64,000 bases of DNA from Halodesulfovibrio sp. MK-HDV (GCF_009914765.1 NZ_WYDS01000001.1:186001-250000), one strand, 5' to 3'. Counted from the stretch's first letter, positions 36,153 through 44,983 are shown. The notes: generated by a model from the letters alone, not told the origin. Numbers and translations: made by a program.

Positions 36153-36460
36153 GGGCAGTCCCTTGTACAACGTTAATGTGGTGGAATGGGGTAATATAAT
36201 TATATTACCTAAGACAGATATTTGATTGGTGCAGTTACAACTTTGCAAGTATGAAAGCGTGCGCCGACATTATGGTTATAGATAACCATAGCTCAAAAAA
36301 TCGATTATTTCATAATATTTGTGAGTATGTCGGTGGAGCTGAGTAAAAAACTCAGCGTTCCATAAAGTGAAAAAGCACAGCAGTCGATGGGGACTTTACC
36401 CAGATACACTGAATCTAACAAGTCAAAGTATCAACTGCTATGCATATTGTAGGGTTTGAC
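36153..36460. other. Intergenic region with long inverted repeats
   Basis: 308 bases between the M23 and CBS genes, both on the minus strand. An outer stem CGCCGACAT (36262-36270) with ATGTCGGTG (36329-36337) encloses a perfect 9+2+9 inverted repeat (36271-36290), and GCTGAGT/ACTCAGC forms another hairpin near 36338-36357. No gene is seen. Confidence 0.55.
36271..36290. repeat. Perfect 20-base inverted repeat upstream of the M23 gene
   Basis: TATGGTTATAGATAACCATA has 9-base arms around AG. It could be an operator or the inner hairpin of a structured leader; it lies about 120 bases ahead of the M23 start. Confidence 0.6.
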
Positions 36461-36886
36461 TTATGTGTCTAATGCATCCATTAGGTCAATTGTCAGACGC
36501 AAAAAATCTGCTTCTGTAAGAATTCCTACAAGTATATCCTTTTCTACGACTGGTAAACATCCGTATTTATGATTCAGAAGTAACTCCGCTGCATCACGTA
36601 GACTTGCTTGTGGTGCCACAGCAAAGACATCACTGCGCATTATTTCTGATACAGGGATAGAAGCTTCAATTTCGTCCTGCACATCTCTATCTATGTCCGC
36701 TAATTTGGAGAGGGTAGAGGACAATATGTCTCTATGTGTTATGATGCCGACAAAAATATTTCCTTTCTCGACAACTGGGATATGGCGAATACGTGCCAAT
36801 TCCATTAGTGACTTGGCAGCCATTAAGGAATCGGATTTTTTGAGTGTGAACAAATTTGTGGACATCAGGTCTTGTACATGCAGCAT
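36461..36886 (-). CDS. Two-CBS-domain protein
   Basis: A 141-residue protein consisting of a CBS pair (Bateman module): first unit MLHVQDLMSTNLFTLKKSDSLMAA through FVGIITHRDILSS, second unit IPVSEIMRSDVFAVAPQASLRDAAELL through LVGILTEADFLRL. Such modules bind adenine nucleotides and report energy state to partners. I start at ATG 36886, since GGAG lies 6 bases upstream, rather than the ATG at 36898. The partner is unknown; it is divergent from pcm. Confidence 0.88.
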   Translation of the reverse strand: MLHVQDLMSTNLFTLKKSDSLMAAKSLMELARIRHIPVVEKGNIFVGIITHRDILSSTLSKLADIDRDVQDEIEASIPVSEIMRSDVFAVAPQASLRDAAELLLNHKYGCLPVVEKDILVGILTEADFLRLTIDLMDALDT

Positions 36887-37066
36887 AATGGTCTCCATTG
36901 ATTTCTAATTTACACAATGTTCATTTGATGTTGCGGAGCGTCAAACCATGGATACAGTTGACTTGTGTAGAAAAATCTGATTCTCAAGCCGAACAGATAT
37001 TGTATTTAGTGTACCGCGTGGTTGTTTTTCTGACTATGACTATTTCACCGTTAAAGGAATCTTATT

Positions 37067-37711
37067 TTGCCGTACGATTTGAAGCGTAACAGAGAAAGAA
37101 TGGTTCGCGATCAGCTTGAGCAGCGCCATATCTCTGATCCGAACGTGCTACGTGCAATGCGTTCTGTCCCACGACATAAGTTTGTGCAGGATGCCATGCG
37201 GTTGAGCGCTTATGAAGATAATGCGTTGCCCATTGGTTATGGGCAAACCATTTCTCAACCTTACATTGTTGGACTTATGTCAGAAGCACTCGAAGCAGAA
37301 CCTGGGATGAGTGTGCTTGAAATTGGCACGGGTTCCGGCTATCAAGCGGCTGTACTCTATGCAATGGGCTTACAGGTTTATTCTGTAGAACGTATTCCAG
37401 AACTACATTATGCTGCGGTAAAAAATTTTGCTGACCTCGGTTACACGTCTCCACAATTCAAGTTGGATGATGGTACGCTTGGCTGGCCGGAAAAAGCTTT
37501 GTTCGACCGGATATTGGTCACGGCAGGGGGCCCTGAAATTCCTAAACCCCTAGTAGATCAATTGGCTGACCCTGGAGTTCTTGTGTTGCCAGTAGGGCGA
37601 GCAAGGCGAACGCAACAACTTGTGCGAATACGAAAAAATAACGGTGACATCACATTGGAAAAACTGGGCAGCGTTGCTTTTGTAGATCTGGTGGGTACAC
37701 ACGGATGGTAA
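37067..37711 (+). CDS. pcm: Protein-L-isoaspartate O-methyltransferase
   Basis: Methylates isoaspartyl residues to start repair of aged proteins, using S-adenosylmethionine. The 214-residue protein has [11 protein letters not shown] at the N-terminus, the family [16 protein letters not shown] near residue 61, the SAM-binding [15 protein letters not shown] near 84, and the [13 protein letters not shown] block. The start is TTG at 37067, with AAAGGA 8 bases upstream. The DedA/YqaA-like gene starts 4 bases after its stop. Confidence 0.94.
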   Translation: MPYDLKRNRERMVRDQLEQRHISDPNVLRAMRSVPRHKFVQDAMRLSAYEDNALPIGYGQTISQPYIVGLMSEALEAEPGMSVLEIGTGSGYQAAVLYAMGLQVYSVERIPELHYAAVKNFADLGYTSPQFKLDDGTLGWPEKALFDRILVTAGGPEIPKPLVDQLADPGVLVLPVGRARRTQQLVRIRKNNGDITLEKLGSVAFVDLVGTHGW

Positions 37712-37715
37712 CTTA

Positions 37716-38237
37716 ATGAAGTTGATGTCTAAGTTGATGGACTGGGTTTCTAGATCGGCTCTTTCTCCTAAGGCAAAGTGGATTCTTGCATTTGTTGCAT
37801 TTACAGAATCCATTATTGTTCCTCTTCCTCCAGATTTGCTTTTAATACCTATGGCGCTCACTCAGCGCAAAAAAGCATTTTATTTTGCGACAATTTGCAC
37901 TGTCGGCTCTGTTTTTGGCGGAGTGATCGGTTATTATATCGGGTACCATTTTATGGACTATCTAGGCATGCCTATTGTCCGTTTTTATAATCTATCTACC
38001 GAATATGTTGCTATTAAAGAATGGTACGACACCTATAATGCATGGGCTGTTGCCGTAGCAGGGCTTACACCAATTCCGTATAAGCTTTGCACGCTGTCAG
38101 CGGGTGCTTTTAAAGTTAATTTTGGCATTTTTCTTTTTGCATCAGTTATAAGCCGTAGTTTGCGCTTTTTTGCCATTGCCGGTCTTATTTATATGTTTGG
38201 TGAGCGGGCACGATATTTTTTTGGAAAAACGATTTGA
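37716..38237 (+). CDS. DedA/YqaA-family membrane protein, C-terminus frameshifted
   Basis: An integral membrane protein of the VTT/SNARE-associated (DedA/YqaA) superfamily. The open frame gives 173 residues with FVAFTESIIVPLPPDLLLIPMAL (re-entrant acidic/proline motif), CTVGSVFGGVIGYYIGYH and AVAVAGLTPIPYKLCTLSAGAF. It then stops in GKTI, one membrane helix short of its relatives. Skipping one T of the seven-T run at 38216-38222 restores a frame to 38301 encoding RYFLEKRFDLVLIGTLILGI and on to IALKFL, a typical closing helix. The role is unproven; relatives affect lipid flipping and envelope integrity. Cotranscribed with pcm. Confidence 0.82.
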   Translation: MKLMSKLMDWVSRSALSPKAKWILAFVAFTESIIVPLPPDLLLIPMALTQRKKAFYFATICTVGSVFGGVIGYYIGYHFMDYLGMPIVRFYNLSTEYVAIKEWYDTYNAWAVAVAGLTPIPYKLCTLSAGAFKVNFGIFLFASVISRSLRFFAIAGLIYMFGERARYFFGKTI

Positions 38238-38301
38238 TCTGGTTTTAATCGGTACCCTGATACTTGGTATTGCCGGATTTATAGCATTGAAATTTCTCTA
38301 A
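38216..38301 (+). other. Out-of-frame continuation of the DedA/YqaA gene
   Basis: Starts at the seven-T run. Read one base out of frame, it encodes about 27 residues with a hydrophobic helix and a stop TAA at 38299-38301. A sequencing error, a real disrupting insertion, or slippage on the homopolymer would each explain it. Confidence 0.7.
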
Positions 38302-38379
38302 TGGCTAATTTTGCTGCTTGATAGCTTGACTGATCGGGCAGACTGCTTATCTAGCCATTAAATATAAGGAGTTGCAAAC

Positions 38380-39282
38380 ATGTCTTCTTGCAGCGGTTGC
38401 TCCTCTTCCAAGGAAATTACTCCGGGGAAAGAGATTAAAGCGAGCCCAAAAAAGAATATTCAGGACGAAATGATTAACTGTACGTTGGATAAGATCCGTC
38501 ACAAGTTATTCATCATGAGCGGTAAAGGTGGTGTGGGCAAAAGTTCCGTTACCGTTAACACCGCAGTAGCACTTGCTGCTAAAGGTTTTAAAGTAGGCAT
38601 CTTGGATGTTGATATTCATGGTCCAAGTATTCCTGGCCTTCTCGGCATAAAAGATTCTGGACTTGAATCAGATCGTGGTGGCTTGTTGAATCCTGCAAAG
38701 GTTAACGACAATCTATATGTCGTTTCAATGGATTCTTTGCTGAAAGATAAGGACACTGCCGTGTTGTGGCGTGGTCCTAAAAAAACAGCAGCAATCCGTC
38801 AGTTTGTTTCAGATGTAAACTGGGGCGAGCTTGACTTTTTGCTTATTGATTCCCCTCCCGGAACTGGCGATGAGCATATGACTGTTCTTAAAACTATTCC
38901 GGATGCAACTTCTGTTGTAGTTACTACTCCGCAGGAAGTTTCTCTTGCAGACGTGCGAAAGGCTGTTAACTTCCTTCAGTACGCAAAAGCTAACGTGCTT
39001 GGTGTGGTTGAAAATATGAGCGGCCTTGCTTGTCCGCACTGTGGTGAGGAGATCGAGCTGTTTAAGAAGGGTGGCGGAAAAAAGCTTGCTGAAAAGTATG
39101 GTCTTGAATTCCTTGGTGCCATTCCGCTCGATCCTGCAACCGTAGTGGCTGCGGACAGAGGTGTTCCTGTTGTTATGCTTGAAGAAGAAACTGCTGCAAA
39201 AGCAGGTTTCCAAAATCTTGCAGACAACATCGTAAAAGCGCTTAACTGTAGCCTTGAGTCTGTATCTTCAGATCATTCATAG
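38380..39282 (+). CDS. mrp: Mrp/NBP35-family iron-sulfur carrier ATPase
   Basis: A 300-residue P-loop ATPase (ApbC/Mrp) that carries and delivers Fe-S clusters. It opens with a cysteine-bearing MSSCSGCSSSKE, has the deviant Walker A SGKGGVGKSSV near residue 48, the DVDIHGPSIPGLLG switch region, IDSPPGTGDEHM, and a C-terminal CPHCGEE whose CxxC bridges a cluster at the dimer interface. TAAGGAG lies upstream of the ATG. It is monocistronic, closed by a terminator at 39336-39373. The abundance of Fe-S proteins nearby (ferredoxin, molybdoenzyme, sulfite reductase) fits the role. Confidence 0.93.
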   Translation: MSSCSGCSSSKEITPGKEIKASPKKNIQDEMINCTLDKIRHKLFIMSGKGGVGKSSVTVNTAVALAAKGFKVGILDVDIHGPSIPGLLGIKDSGLESDRGGLLNPAKVNDNLYVVSMDSLLKDKDTAVLWRGPKKTAAIRQFVSDVNWGELDFLLIDSPPGTGDEHMTVLKTIPDATSVVVTTPQEVSLADVRKAVNFLQYAKANVLGVVENMSGLACPHCGEEIELFKKGGGKKLAEKYGLEFLGAIPLDPATVVAADRGVPVVMLEEETAAKAGFQNLADNIVKALNCSLESVSSDHS

Positions 39283-39335
39283 GTTAAGTTTTCGAAAGAA
39301 GCATACAGGGGGTTTCCCACTGTTATGCAGCACGA

Positions 39336-39373
39336 AATAAAAAACCATGACGGTCTCGTCATGGTTTTTTTAT
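39336..39373 (+). terminator. Terminator after mrp
   Basis: AAAAAACCATGAC and GTCATGGTTTTTTT around a GGTCTC loop. Confidence 0.88.
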
Positions 39374-39513
39374 GTAAAAATATAAAAAAATACTTCAAAT
39401 AACTCTAGATGCTATCAATATATTATTTTTTGGTGTCCTAGCAGTCTTTGCACCTTGTATGAACTGTGGTACACAGCGTTATCTTGAATAAACCAGCTAG
39501 AGGTAGAGCACAC

Positions 39514-40068
39514 ATGTTTAATTTGGCGAACAAGATTACCATGTTCAGAGTTTTGTTAGTTCCATTTGTGGTTGTACTCTTGTATTTCCCGAGTGAAACA
39601 ACTTGTTTACTTGCATTTTTTCTTTTTTCCCTTGCTTCTTTCTCAGACCTTGTGGACGGCTTTATTGCCCGTCGTGAAGGTATGGTAACAAGCTTCGGAA
39701 AATTTCTTGATCCGCTTGCAGACAAATTGCTGATTTGCTCAGTACTTGTCATGCTTGTAGAACTTGGTTGGGCGCCAGCTTGGGTTGTTATTACAATCAT
39801 TTGCCGAGAACTTATAGTAACTGGCTTACGTGCAATGGCTTCTGATGAAGGGATTGTTATTGCAGCAGATAAATACGGAAAAATGAAAACCGTATTACAA
39901 ATGTTGGCACTTTCTCCTATGATTATTCATTACCCTTTGTTCGGGTATGATGTCGCCGTTATTGGCGAAATACTTCTTTACATTGCATTGATCCTGACTG
40001 TATTTTCTGGTGGGAACTACCTTTTCGGGTTTTATAAAAACTGGTTACAGCAGGACGAACAAAAATAA
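39514..40068 (+). CDS. pgsA: CDP-diacylglycerol-glycerol-3-phosphate 3-phosphatidyltransferase
   Basis: Makes phosphatidylglycerophosphate, precursor of phosphatidylglycerol, in the cytoplasmic membrane. About 184 residues from ATG 39514, with several hydrophobic helices. The CDP-alcohol phosphotransferase signature DG-X2-AR-X8-G-X3-D-X3-D is present as DGFIARREGMVTSFGKFLDP followed by LADK. A longer in-frame start at 39466 would add an untypical polar leader; GAGGT lies upstream of the chosen start. It heads a run of small genes that includes the FtsB-like gene. Confidence 0.92.
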   Translation: MFNLANKITMFRVLLVPFVVVLLYFPSETTCLLAFFLFSLASFSDLVDGFIARREGMVTSFGKFLDPLADKLLICSVLVMLVELGWAPAWVVITIICRELIVTGLRAMASDEGIVIAADKYGKMKTVLQMLALSPMIIHYPLFGYDVAVIGEILLYIALILTVFSGGNYLFGFYKNWLQQDEQK

Positions 40069-40133
40069 AATTTCTGCTGAGAGCATATGACAGAAGGTGC
40101 ATCCCTTTTATGTTAGACTCGCAAGGAAAATAC

Positions 40134-40406
40134 ATGAGAGAACTTGAAGAATTGAAAAGCAGGTTGCGCAATTGCCTGCATACAATTCTTGAGCTGGAAC
40201 CTGATCTTGACGACATTGAATTGAGTCATGATTTGCGGGATGAATTCGGCATGTTAAAAATGCTGATTGAGCGAATCAATGAGATGGAGCTAGTTGAAGA
40301 TGATGTTGCACGTATTGAGTCTGCAACAGCTAACTTCTTGGAAGAACTGCAGTTCCCTATGTCGCATGTGAAGGTTACTGCTGAAAGGCGACGTTTTTTA
40401 CAATAG
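40134..40406 (+). CDS. Small helical hypothetical protein
   Basis: About 90 residues from ATG 40134, chosen because AAGGA lies 7 bases upstream; an in-frame ATG at 40110 is possible. The sequence (MRELEELKSRLRNCLHTILEL, then LKMLIERINEMELVEDDVARIES) is highly helical and probably coiled coil, with no membrane helix. Unknown family to me. It ends 2 bases before the FtsB-like gene, so it is surely cotranscribed with it. Confidence 0.7.
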   Translation: MRELEELKSRLRNCLHTILELEPDLDDIELSHDLRDEFGMLKMLIERINEMELVEDDVARIESATANFLEELQFPMSHVKVTAERRRFLQ

Positions 40407-40408
40407 TT

Positions 40409-40720
40409 ATGCTAATAAAACGAATTTTGCTGGCGTTATCAGTGCTGCTTAACCTTACGCTAATAGTTTATCTGTTAGTGAGTGATAATGGGTTGAGCAA
40501 TTATCAGACGCTCAAAGCTGACACGTATGCTTTTACTCAACGGCAGGACATGCTTGATGAAAAAGCGTATTTGTTGAGTCATGAAATACGACTTTTACAG
40601 AATGACTCAGAATACGTCGAAAAAATTATAAGAGCACGTCTTGGATTTGTTAAAAGCAATGAAATATTGTATATTTTTCCCGATAGCAAAATCAAGATTC
40701 CTGTTGGAGCGCGCGAATGA
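40409..40720 (+). CDS. FtsB/DivIC-like septum formation protein
   Basis: A 103-residue bitopic protein: a cytoplasmic MLIKR, one membrane helix (ILLALSVLLNLTLIVYLLV), then a coiled-coil segment (YAFTQRQDMLDEKAYLLSHEIRLLQNDSEYVEKIIRARLGFVKSNEILYIF). The ending ARxxLGFVKxNEIxYxFP is the hallmark of FtsB/DivIC proteins, which join FtsL and FtsQ in the division complex. It overlaps the next ORF by 4 bases (ATGA). Confidence 0.82.
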   Translation: MLIKRILLALSVLLNLTLIVYLLVSDNGLSNYQTLKADTYAFTQRQDMLDEKAYLLSHEIRLLQNDSEYVEKIIRARLGFVKSNEILYIFPDSKIKIPVGARE

Positions 40721-41628
40721 TTCAAGCAAAGATCAAGTGGTATAAGGAAGTTTTGGAGCTCGATCCAGGTTCTAAGGTGTTTTTTCCACTTGCGCGACTT
40801 CTCGTAAAAGAAAGGGATCTTATTGAAGCTGTCTCTGTTTTAAAGGCAGGGTTAGAAAGGCATCCGGAGCATTTTGAAGCCCGTTTGCTACTGTTAAACT
40901 GCCTTGAACGGGTAGAAGATTTTGACCAGATTCATACAGAACTTGGGGCGCTTGGAGAAATTCTAAAGCGGTATCCGAGTTTTTGGAAAATTTGGGCAGG
41001 GTTACTTGCTGCTGAACCTGGCTCTCAAGATGCTGCGCTCGCAATGACTTTTCTTGCGGCGGCATTTGAAGAAACTCCGATTACTTGGCGTGATGTTATT
41101 GATAGGGGGCTTCAGGCTTGCCTGGAAGAGAATACTGACAATTTTCTTATTTCTCATCCCATATCAAAACAAAACTCTGCACCAGTTTCAGAATCTGTAC
41201 CTGCCGACCACGATATGGAATCGGTAGAGGATGTTGCGGAAACTGTTGTGCCGGTTACATCGTCGCAAGATATTTCTCAGTTAAAAAGTTTAGCAGAACT
41301 AGAAGGTGAAATTCCGCTTATACGCAAACAGGAAACTGTTTTTAGTGGAACCATGGAAGGGGGGGAGTCCATTTCAGAACGCACTTTGTCTATGGCGCAA
41401 ATCCTTGCGGACCAAGGTGATCTGAAAGGCGCTCTCGAGCTTTGTGACGAACTCACAGAGCAAGTAACAAGCAGGGAAGAGCTTGAGAATATTACTGAGC
41501 TTCGAACAAAGATTCTGGCAGATAAGAAAAACTCTGTGCCGGATGAATCTGAAACTGTTACAAGCAAGGACAGAATTGTCCACACGCTTGAAGCACTTGC
41601 AGAGCGTTTAGAAGCTAGAGCCTCGTAA
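40717..41628 (+). CDS. TPR-containing protein of unknown function
   Basis: A 303-residue soluble protein. The N-terminal half has TPR-like helices (WYKEVLELDPGSKVFFPLARLLVKERDLIEAV, FEARLLLLNCLERVEDFDQI); the middle is acidic and disordered (residues 145-205); the last third has another TPR-like repeat (SERTLSMAQILADQGDLKGALELCDELTEQV). No signal peptide. Its ATG overlaps the FtsB-like gene stop, suggesting translational coupling and possibly a link with division or envelope assembly. I cannot assign a function. Confidence 0.75.
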   Translation: MIQAKIKWYKEVLELDPGSKVFFPLARLLVKERDLIEAVSVLKAGLERHPEHFEARLLLLNCLERVEDFDQIHTELGALGEILKRYPSFWKIWAGLLAAEPGSQDAALAMTFLAAAFEETPITWRDVIDRGLQACLEENTDNFLISHPISKQNSAPVSESVPADHDMESVEDVAETVVPVTSSQDISQLKSLAELEGEIPLIRKQETVFSGTMEGGESISERTLSMAQILADQGDLKGALELCDELTEQVTSREELENITELRTKILADKKNSVPDESETVTSKDRIVHTLEALAERLEARAS

Positions 41629-41658
41629 TTCTTTCCTTTATAGTTTCAGGAGATTGTA

Positions 41659-42435
41659 TTGCATTATTCATTGAAATGTGGTGTTGCCTTGTGCGCGCTG
41701 CTAGTCTTATTAACTGGTTGCAAGCAAAGTGTTAACAACACATGGCGTGAGACTAAAGGGTACTATAATACATATTTGAATACCCCTGCTGAGCTTAAAT
41801 TTTCTGAAGTTGATGTTGAAACAGCTGAAGAAAATTTGGCTGTTATGTATACCCCGATCGGGGAAGAGTTGGAAAAATTTGTTCGTGTTATTGACGGAAA
41901 AGATGTTTTCCCAGATCTCGCTTGGGTTGATGCAACCACGAAACGTTTTCCTTGGCTTTCCGGTGTTGCCGTTGTGAACCTTGAAGGCAAAGTGCTTATG
42001 CAGCGTCCCGCTGTAAGTATGAAGCCTTTAAATGTCGCTCCGCTTCTTGATGAAAATAAGAAGTACGGTTTCCGTAAGCTGCGTGGATATATTGACGAAA
42101 CTCCACTTGGTAACGAAGCGTATGTCGCAATGCCATTTTTTGTTAATAATGAAATGAAGGGGCTTGTCGTCGCACATTTTGATGTACGCAGCCTTGTTGA
42201 ACTTTCTCCTAAACCAGAAGAGCTTGTTATACTCGCTGGAGAGAAAGTCTTGTGGAGTGGTAAGTACCAGTTTGAAAGTACACCGTTTGCAGAAATCAAC
42301 TGGCAGCAAATGCTCGGTGATGAAAGCTACGGAGTTGTCACTGAAAGCGGTAATTCTTACACTTGGCTTGTTCGATACCTTGGAGATATTCCAATTGTTT
42401 TTGGTACAGCCACACCTCAAGAGACCGCAAGCTAA
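41659..42435 (+). CDS. Lipoprotein with Cache-like sensor domain
   Basis: A 258-residue lipoprotein: signal MHYSLKCGVALCALLVLLTGC with lipobox LTGC (mature Cys21). The body has a helix and then mixed beta strands (FPWLSGVAVVNLEGKVLMQRP, KGLVVAHFDVRSLVELSP) resembling the PDC/Cache fold of extracellular sensors, but no kinase, MCP or cyclase domain follows. It may be a free ligand-binding lipoprotein. The start is TTG at 41659 with AGGAG 6 bases upstream. The Cache assignment is tentative. Confidence 0.65.
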   Translation: MHYSLKCGVALCALLVLLTGCKQSVNNTWRETKGYYNTYLNTPAELKFSEVDVETAEENLAVMYTPIGEELEKFVRVIDGKDVFPDLAWVDATTKRFPWLSGVAVVNLEGKVLMQRPAVSMKPLNVAPLLDENKKYGFRKLRGYIDETPLGNEAYVAMPFFVNNEMKGLVVAHFDVRSLVELSPKPEELVILAGEKVLWSGKYQFESTPFAEINWQQMLGDESYGVVTESGNSYTWLVRYLGDIPIVFGTATPQETAS

Positions 42436-42533
42436 CTTGCACTCTGTATTGCTTTTAAGACTACAAACAAACTGTTTGACTCTATAAGTCATTATGCATA
42501 GAGCAAACTTTCATCCTGCATAATAACATGAAA

Positions 42534-42572
42534 GGGTACCTGTGTTGATGTTATCAATACAGGTACCCGTTT
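42534..42572 (+). terminator. Long-stem terminator ahead of fbp
   Basis: GGGTACCTGTGTTGAT pairs with ATCAATACAGGTACCC (one mismatch) around GTT. The following run is GTTTTG only, so termination may be partial, but the stem is among the longest here. Confidence 0.7.
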
Positions 42573-42641
42573 TGTGTCAGGAGAATAGTTGGTAACAGAC
42601 TCAATGCTTTAAGCTTGAGCTATATTATATTTTTCGGGTAA

Positions 42642-42669
42642 TTGACAAATCCCAGTTCCATTGTAGTAT
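42642..42669 (+). promoter_or_regulatory. Candidate sigma-70 promoter for fbp
   Basis: TTGACA (42642-42647), a 16-base spacer and TAGTAT (42664-42669). An imperfect inverted repeat at 42668-42691 overlaps its 3' end, where a repressor would block initiation. Confidence 0.55.
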
Positions 42670-42711
42670 GAATAAATTAATTTATATTCATAGATAGTTA
42701 GGAGTAAACCC

Positions 42712-43734
42712 ATGCGCCAAGTAACCGTTACTGAACATCTATTATTGCATCAAACAGAGACTCCTGATGCTTCCGGTAAATTTACTGCACTCTTTTATGA
42801 TCTCATTTTGGCTGCAAAAACCATATCTAAAACAATGAATAAAGCTGGCTTGCTCGATATTTTAGGAGCAACCGGCGAGATCAATGTTCAGGGCGAACAG
42901 GTTCAGAAACTCGACGCGTATGCAAACCGTGTGCTTATCCATCGTATGGAGCGGACTGGTGTATTGTGTGCGATTGCTTCTGAAGAAAATGCTGATTTTA
43001 TTCGTATCCCGGAGCAATACAAGCAAGGTGAGTACATTCTCATTTTTGATCCTCTTGATGGATCGTCCAATGTTGACGTTAACGTAAATGTCGGCACCAT
43101 CTTCTCCATTTTGCGTCGTAAATCTCCTTCTAATAATGACGTTACATTATGTGATGTTTTGCAAAGTGGTGTAGAGCAGGTTGCAGCGGGTTATTTCCTT
43201 TATGGTCCTTCCACGATGCTCGTGTATTCAACTGGTGACGGCGTTCACGGCTTTACCCTTGATCCGAGTGTTGGTGAATTCTTGTTGTCTCATCCAGATC
43301 TTCGTATTCCTGAACAGGGCAAAGTTTACTCTGTGAATGAAGGCTATTACAAGTACTGGGATGATGCGACCCGTGAAGCTATTGAATTTTTCAAAGGTGA
43401 GACTAACCCGTTAGGCAAACCATATTCTGCACGCTACATTGGTTCTCTGGTTGCGGACTTCCATCGAGGTCTTCTTAACGGTGGTATCTACATGTACCCA
43501 GCAGACTATCGCAATCCTGGTAAGCCAAAGGGCAAGTTGCGCTATTTATGCGAAGCTTCTCCGCTTGCATACCTTGCAGAGCAGGCAGGTGGTGCCGCAA
43601 CTGATGGTACGACTCGTATTCTTGAATTGCAGCCTGAAGAACTGCATGAACGTGTACCGCTTTTCATTGGTTCAAAGAACGATGTAAAAGCAGTGGCTGA
43701 TATTTATAAAAAAAACCGTAAAGCAGCTAAATAG
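42712..43734 (+). CDS. fbp: Fructose-1,6-bisphosphatase class I
   Basis: Gluconeogenic hydrolysis of fructose 1,6-bisphosphate to fructose 6-phosphate. The 340-residue protein has the metal-binding [20 protein letters not shown] near residue 110, [16 protein letters not shown], and the sugar-binding [24 protein letters not shown]-type block (near 235) ending in [16 protein letters not shown] precedes the ATG. Its promoter region contains a clear -35/-10 pair. tsaD follows within 31 bases and is probably cotranscribed. Confidence 0.96.
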   Translation: MRQVTVTEHLLLHQTETPDASGKFTALFYDLILAAKTISKTMNKAGLLDILGATGEINVQGEQVQKLDAYANRVLIHRMERTGVLCAIASEENADFIRIPEQYKQGEYILIFDPLDGSSNVDVNVNVGTIFSILRRKSPSNNDVTLCDVLQSGVEQVAAGYFLYGPSTMLVYSTGDGVHGFTLDPSVGEFLLSHPDLRIPEQGKVYSVNEGYYKYWDDATREAIEFFKGETNPLGKPYSARYIGSLVADFHRGLLNGGIYMYPADYRNPGKPKGKLRYLCEASPLAYLAEQAGGAATDGTTRILELQPEELHERVPLFIGSKNDVKAVADIYKKNRKAAK

Positions 43735-43765
43735 CTGTTAGCGGAACGGACTGCGGAATATTTGT

Positions 43766-44851
43766 ATGCTCACTTTAGGTATTGAATCCTCGTGCGACGA
43801 GACTGCTTTTGCTCTTGTTCAAGACGGGGAGTTGGTAGATAGTGTAATTTCTACACAAATTGATATTCACGCACTGTTTGGCGGTGTTGTTCCAGAGATT
43901 GCCTCTCGTGAGCACTATCGGCTTATTGGGCACTTATACGATTCTTTACTTGCCAAAACAGGTATTGATGCAGAACAAATAGATAACGTCGCAGTCTCAC
44001 GAGGTCCGGGATTGTTGGGAAGTCTGCTTGTCGGTGTTGGATTCGCAAAAGGTCTTGTTGCCGGAACAGATAAAAAGCTTATAGGTGTTAATCACCTACA
44101 TGCACATCTTTTGGCAGCAGGTTTAGAACAGGAATTAAGACTTCCTGCCCTTGGTTTGCTTGTATCTGGCGGACATACACAGATATTCCTTATCCGCGCG
44201 GCAGATGATTTTGTTGAACTTGGTAAAACGCTGGATGATGCAGCAGGCGAAGCCTTTGATAAGGTCGCAAAAATGTTGAATATGCCATATCCTGGCGGCA
44301 AATATATTGACCAGCTCGCCAAGCTTGCTACGCCGGATAAAAAGCGATTTACCCGACCATATCTTGACAATAAGAATCTAAACTTTAGTTTCAGTGGGTT
44401 AAAGACTGGATTGAGTTTGTACATTGAAGCACACTCACATTTAAAGCTACCTAGTCTTAATGATATTGATGAGCTGTTTAATGGTACGCGAGATGTGACT
44501 GAGCTTGCTGAACTCTGTGCATCCTTTAACTTTACTGTTGCAGATACGTTGCGAGTTAAAATGCAACGTGCCATAGATCAACGTAAAGAACTGGGCGACT
44601 CCATCAATAGCATTATTGTAGCAGGGGGCGTCGCCGCTAACAGTGTAATCCGTGAAGCAATGACTGGTGTAGCTGATGGGCGAAATATTCCGCTCACACT
44701 GCCATCATTCGGGCTGTGTACTGATAATGCTTCCATGGTCGCATATATGGGTGAACAGCTTATTCTTAAAGGATACTCACACGGATTAGACTTGGATGCC
44801 ATTCCTCGTGGTAGAAAGATTCCACAGGACTATCTGCATAGTTTATGTTAG
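43766..44851 (+). CDS. tsaD: tRNA N6-adenosine threonylcarbamoyltransferase
   Basis: Transfers the threonylcarbamoyl group to A37 of ANN-decoding tRNAs (t6A), with TsaB and TsaE. The 361-residue protein has GIESSCDETAFALV at the N-terminus, the metal-binding HLHAHLLAA near residue 111, the nucleotide-binding LLVSGGHTQIF and the VAGGVAANSVIREAM block. Located 31 bases after fbp. Assignment is secure. Confidence 0.96.
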   Translation: MLTLGIESSCDETAFALVQDGELVDSVISTQIDIHALFGGVVPEIASREHYRLIGHLYDSLLAKTGIDAEQIDNVAVSRGPGLLGSLLVGVGFAKGLVAGTDKKLIGVNHLHAHLLAAGLEQELRLPALGLLVSGGHTQIFLIRAADDFVELGKTLDDAAGEAFDKVAKMLNMPYPGGKYIDQLAKLATPDKKRFTRPYLDNKNLNFSFSGLKTGLSLYIEAHSHLKLPSLNDIDELFNGTRDVTELAELCASFNFTVADTLRVKMQRAIDQRKELGDSINSIIVAGGVAANSVIREAMTGVADGRNIPLTLPSFGLCTDNASMVAYMGEQLILKGYSHGLDLDAIPRGRKIPQDYLHSLC

Positions 44852-44887
44852 AAATTAAAGTGTGAGGAACGAATAGTTACCTCACTC

Positions 44888-44916
44888 TTGACACTGTCTT
44901 ACAGGCTTACTATTTA
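44888..44916 (+). promoter_or_regulatory. Sigma-70 promoter for trxA
   Basis: TTGACA (44888-44893), exactly 17 bases, then TATTTA (44911-44916). The predicted transcription start near 44923 coincides with the first base of the hairpin at 44923-44956. Confidence 0.7.
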
Positions 44917-44922
44917 TAGTTT

Positions 44923-44956
44923 TCAGTAAATATAACCTCCTGTAGATATTTACTGA
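44923..44956 (+). promoter_or_regulatory. 5' stem-loop in the trxA leader with anti-Shine-Dalgarno loop
   Basis: Eleven perfect pairs, TCAGTAAATAT with ATATTTACTGA, hold a 12-base loop AACCTCCTGTAG. The loop bases CTCCT (44937-44941) are complementary to the AGGAG of the trxA ribosome binding site at 45005-45009. A separate palindrome TGGCCAATTGGCCA lies at 44970-44983. Confidence 0.5.
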
Positions 44957-44969
44957 GTTCTGAAAGCAA

Positions 44970-44983
44970 TGGCCAATTGGCCA
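44970..44983. repeat. Perfect 14-base palindrome in the trxA leader
   Basis: TGGCCAATTGGCCA, fully self-complementary with no loop, 32 bases ahead of the trxA start. The absence of a loop makes an RNA hairpin unlikely and a protein binding site more plausible. Confidence 0.55.
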
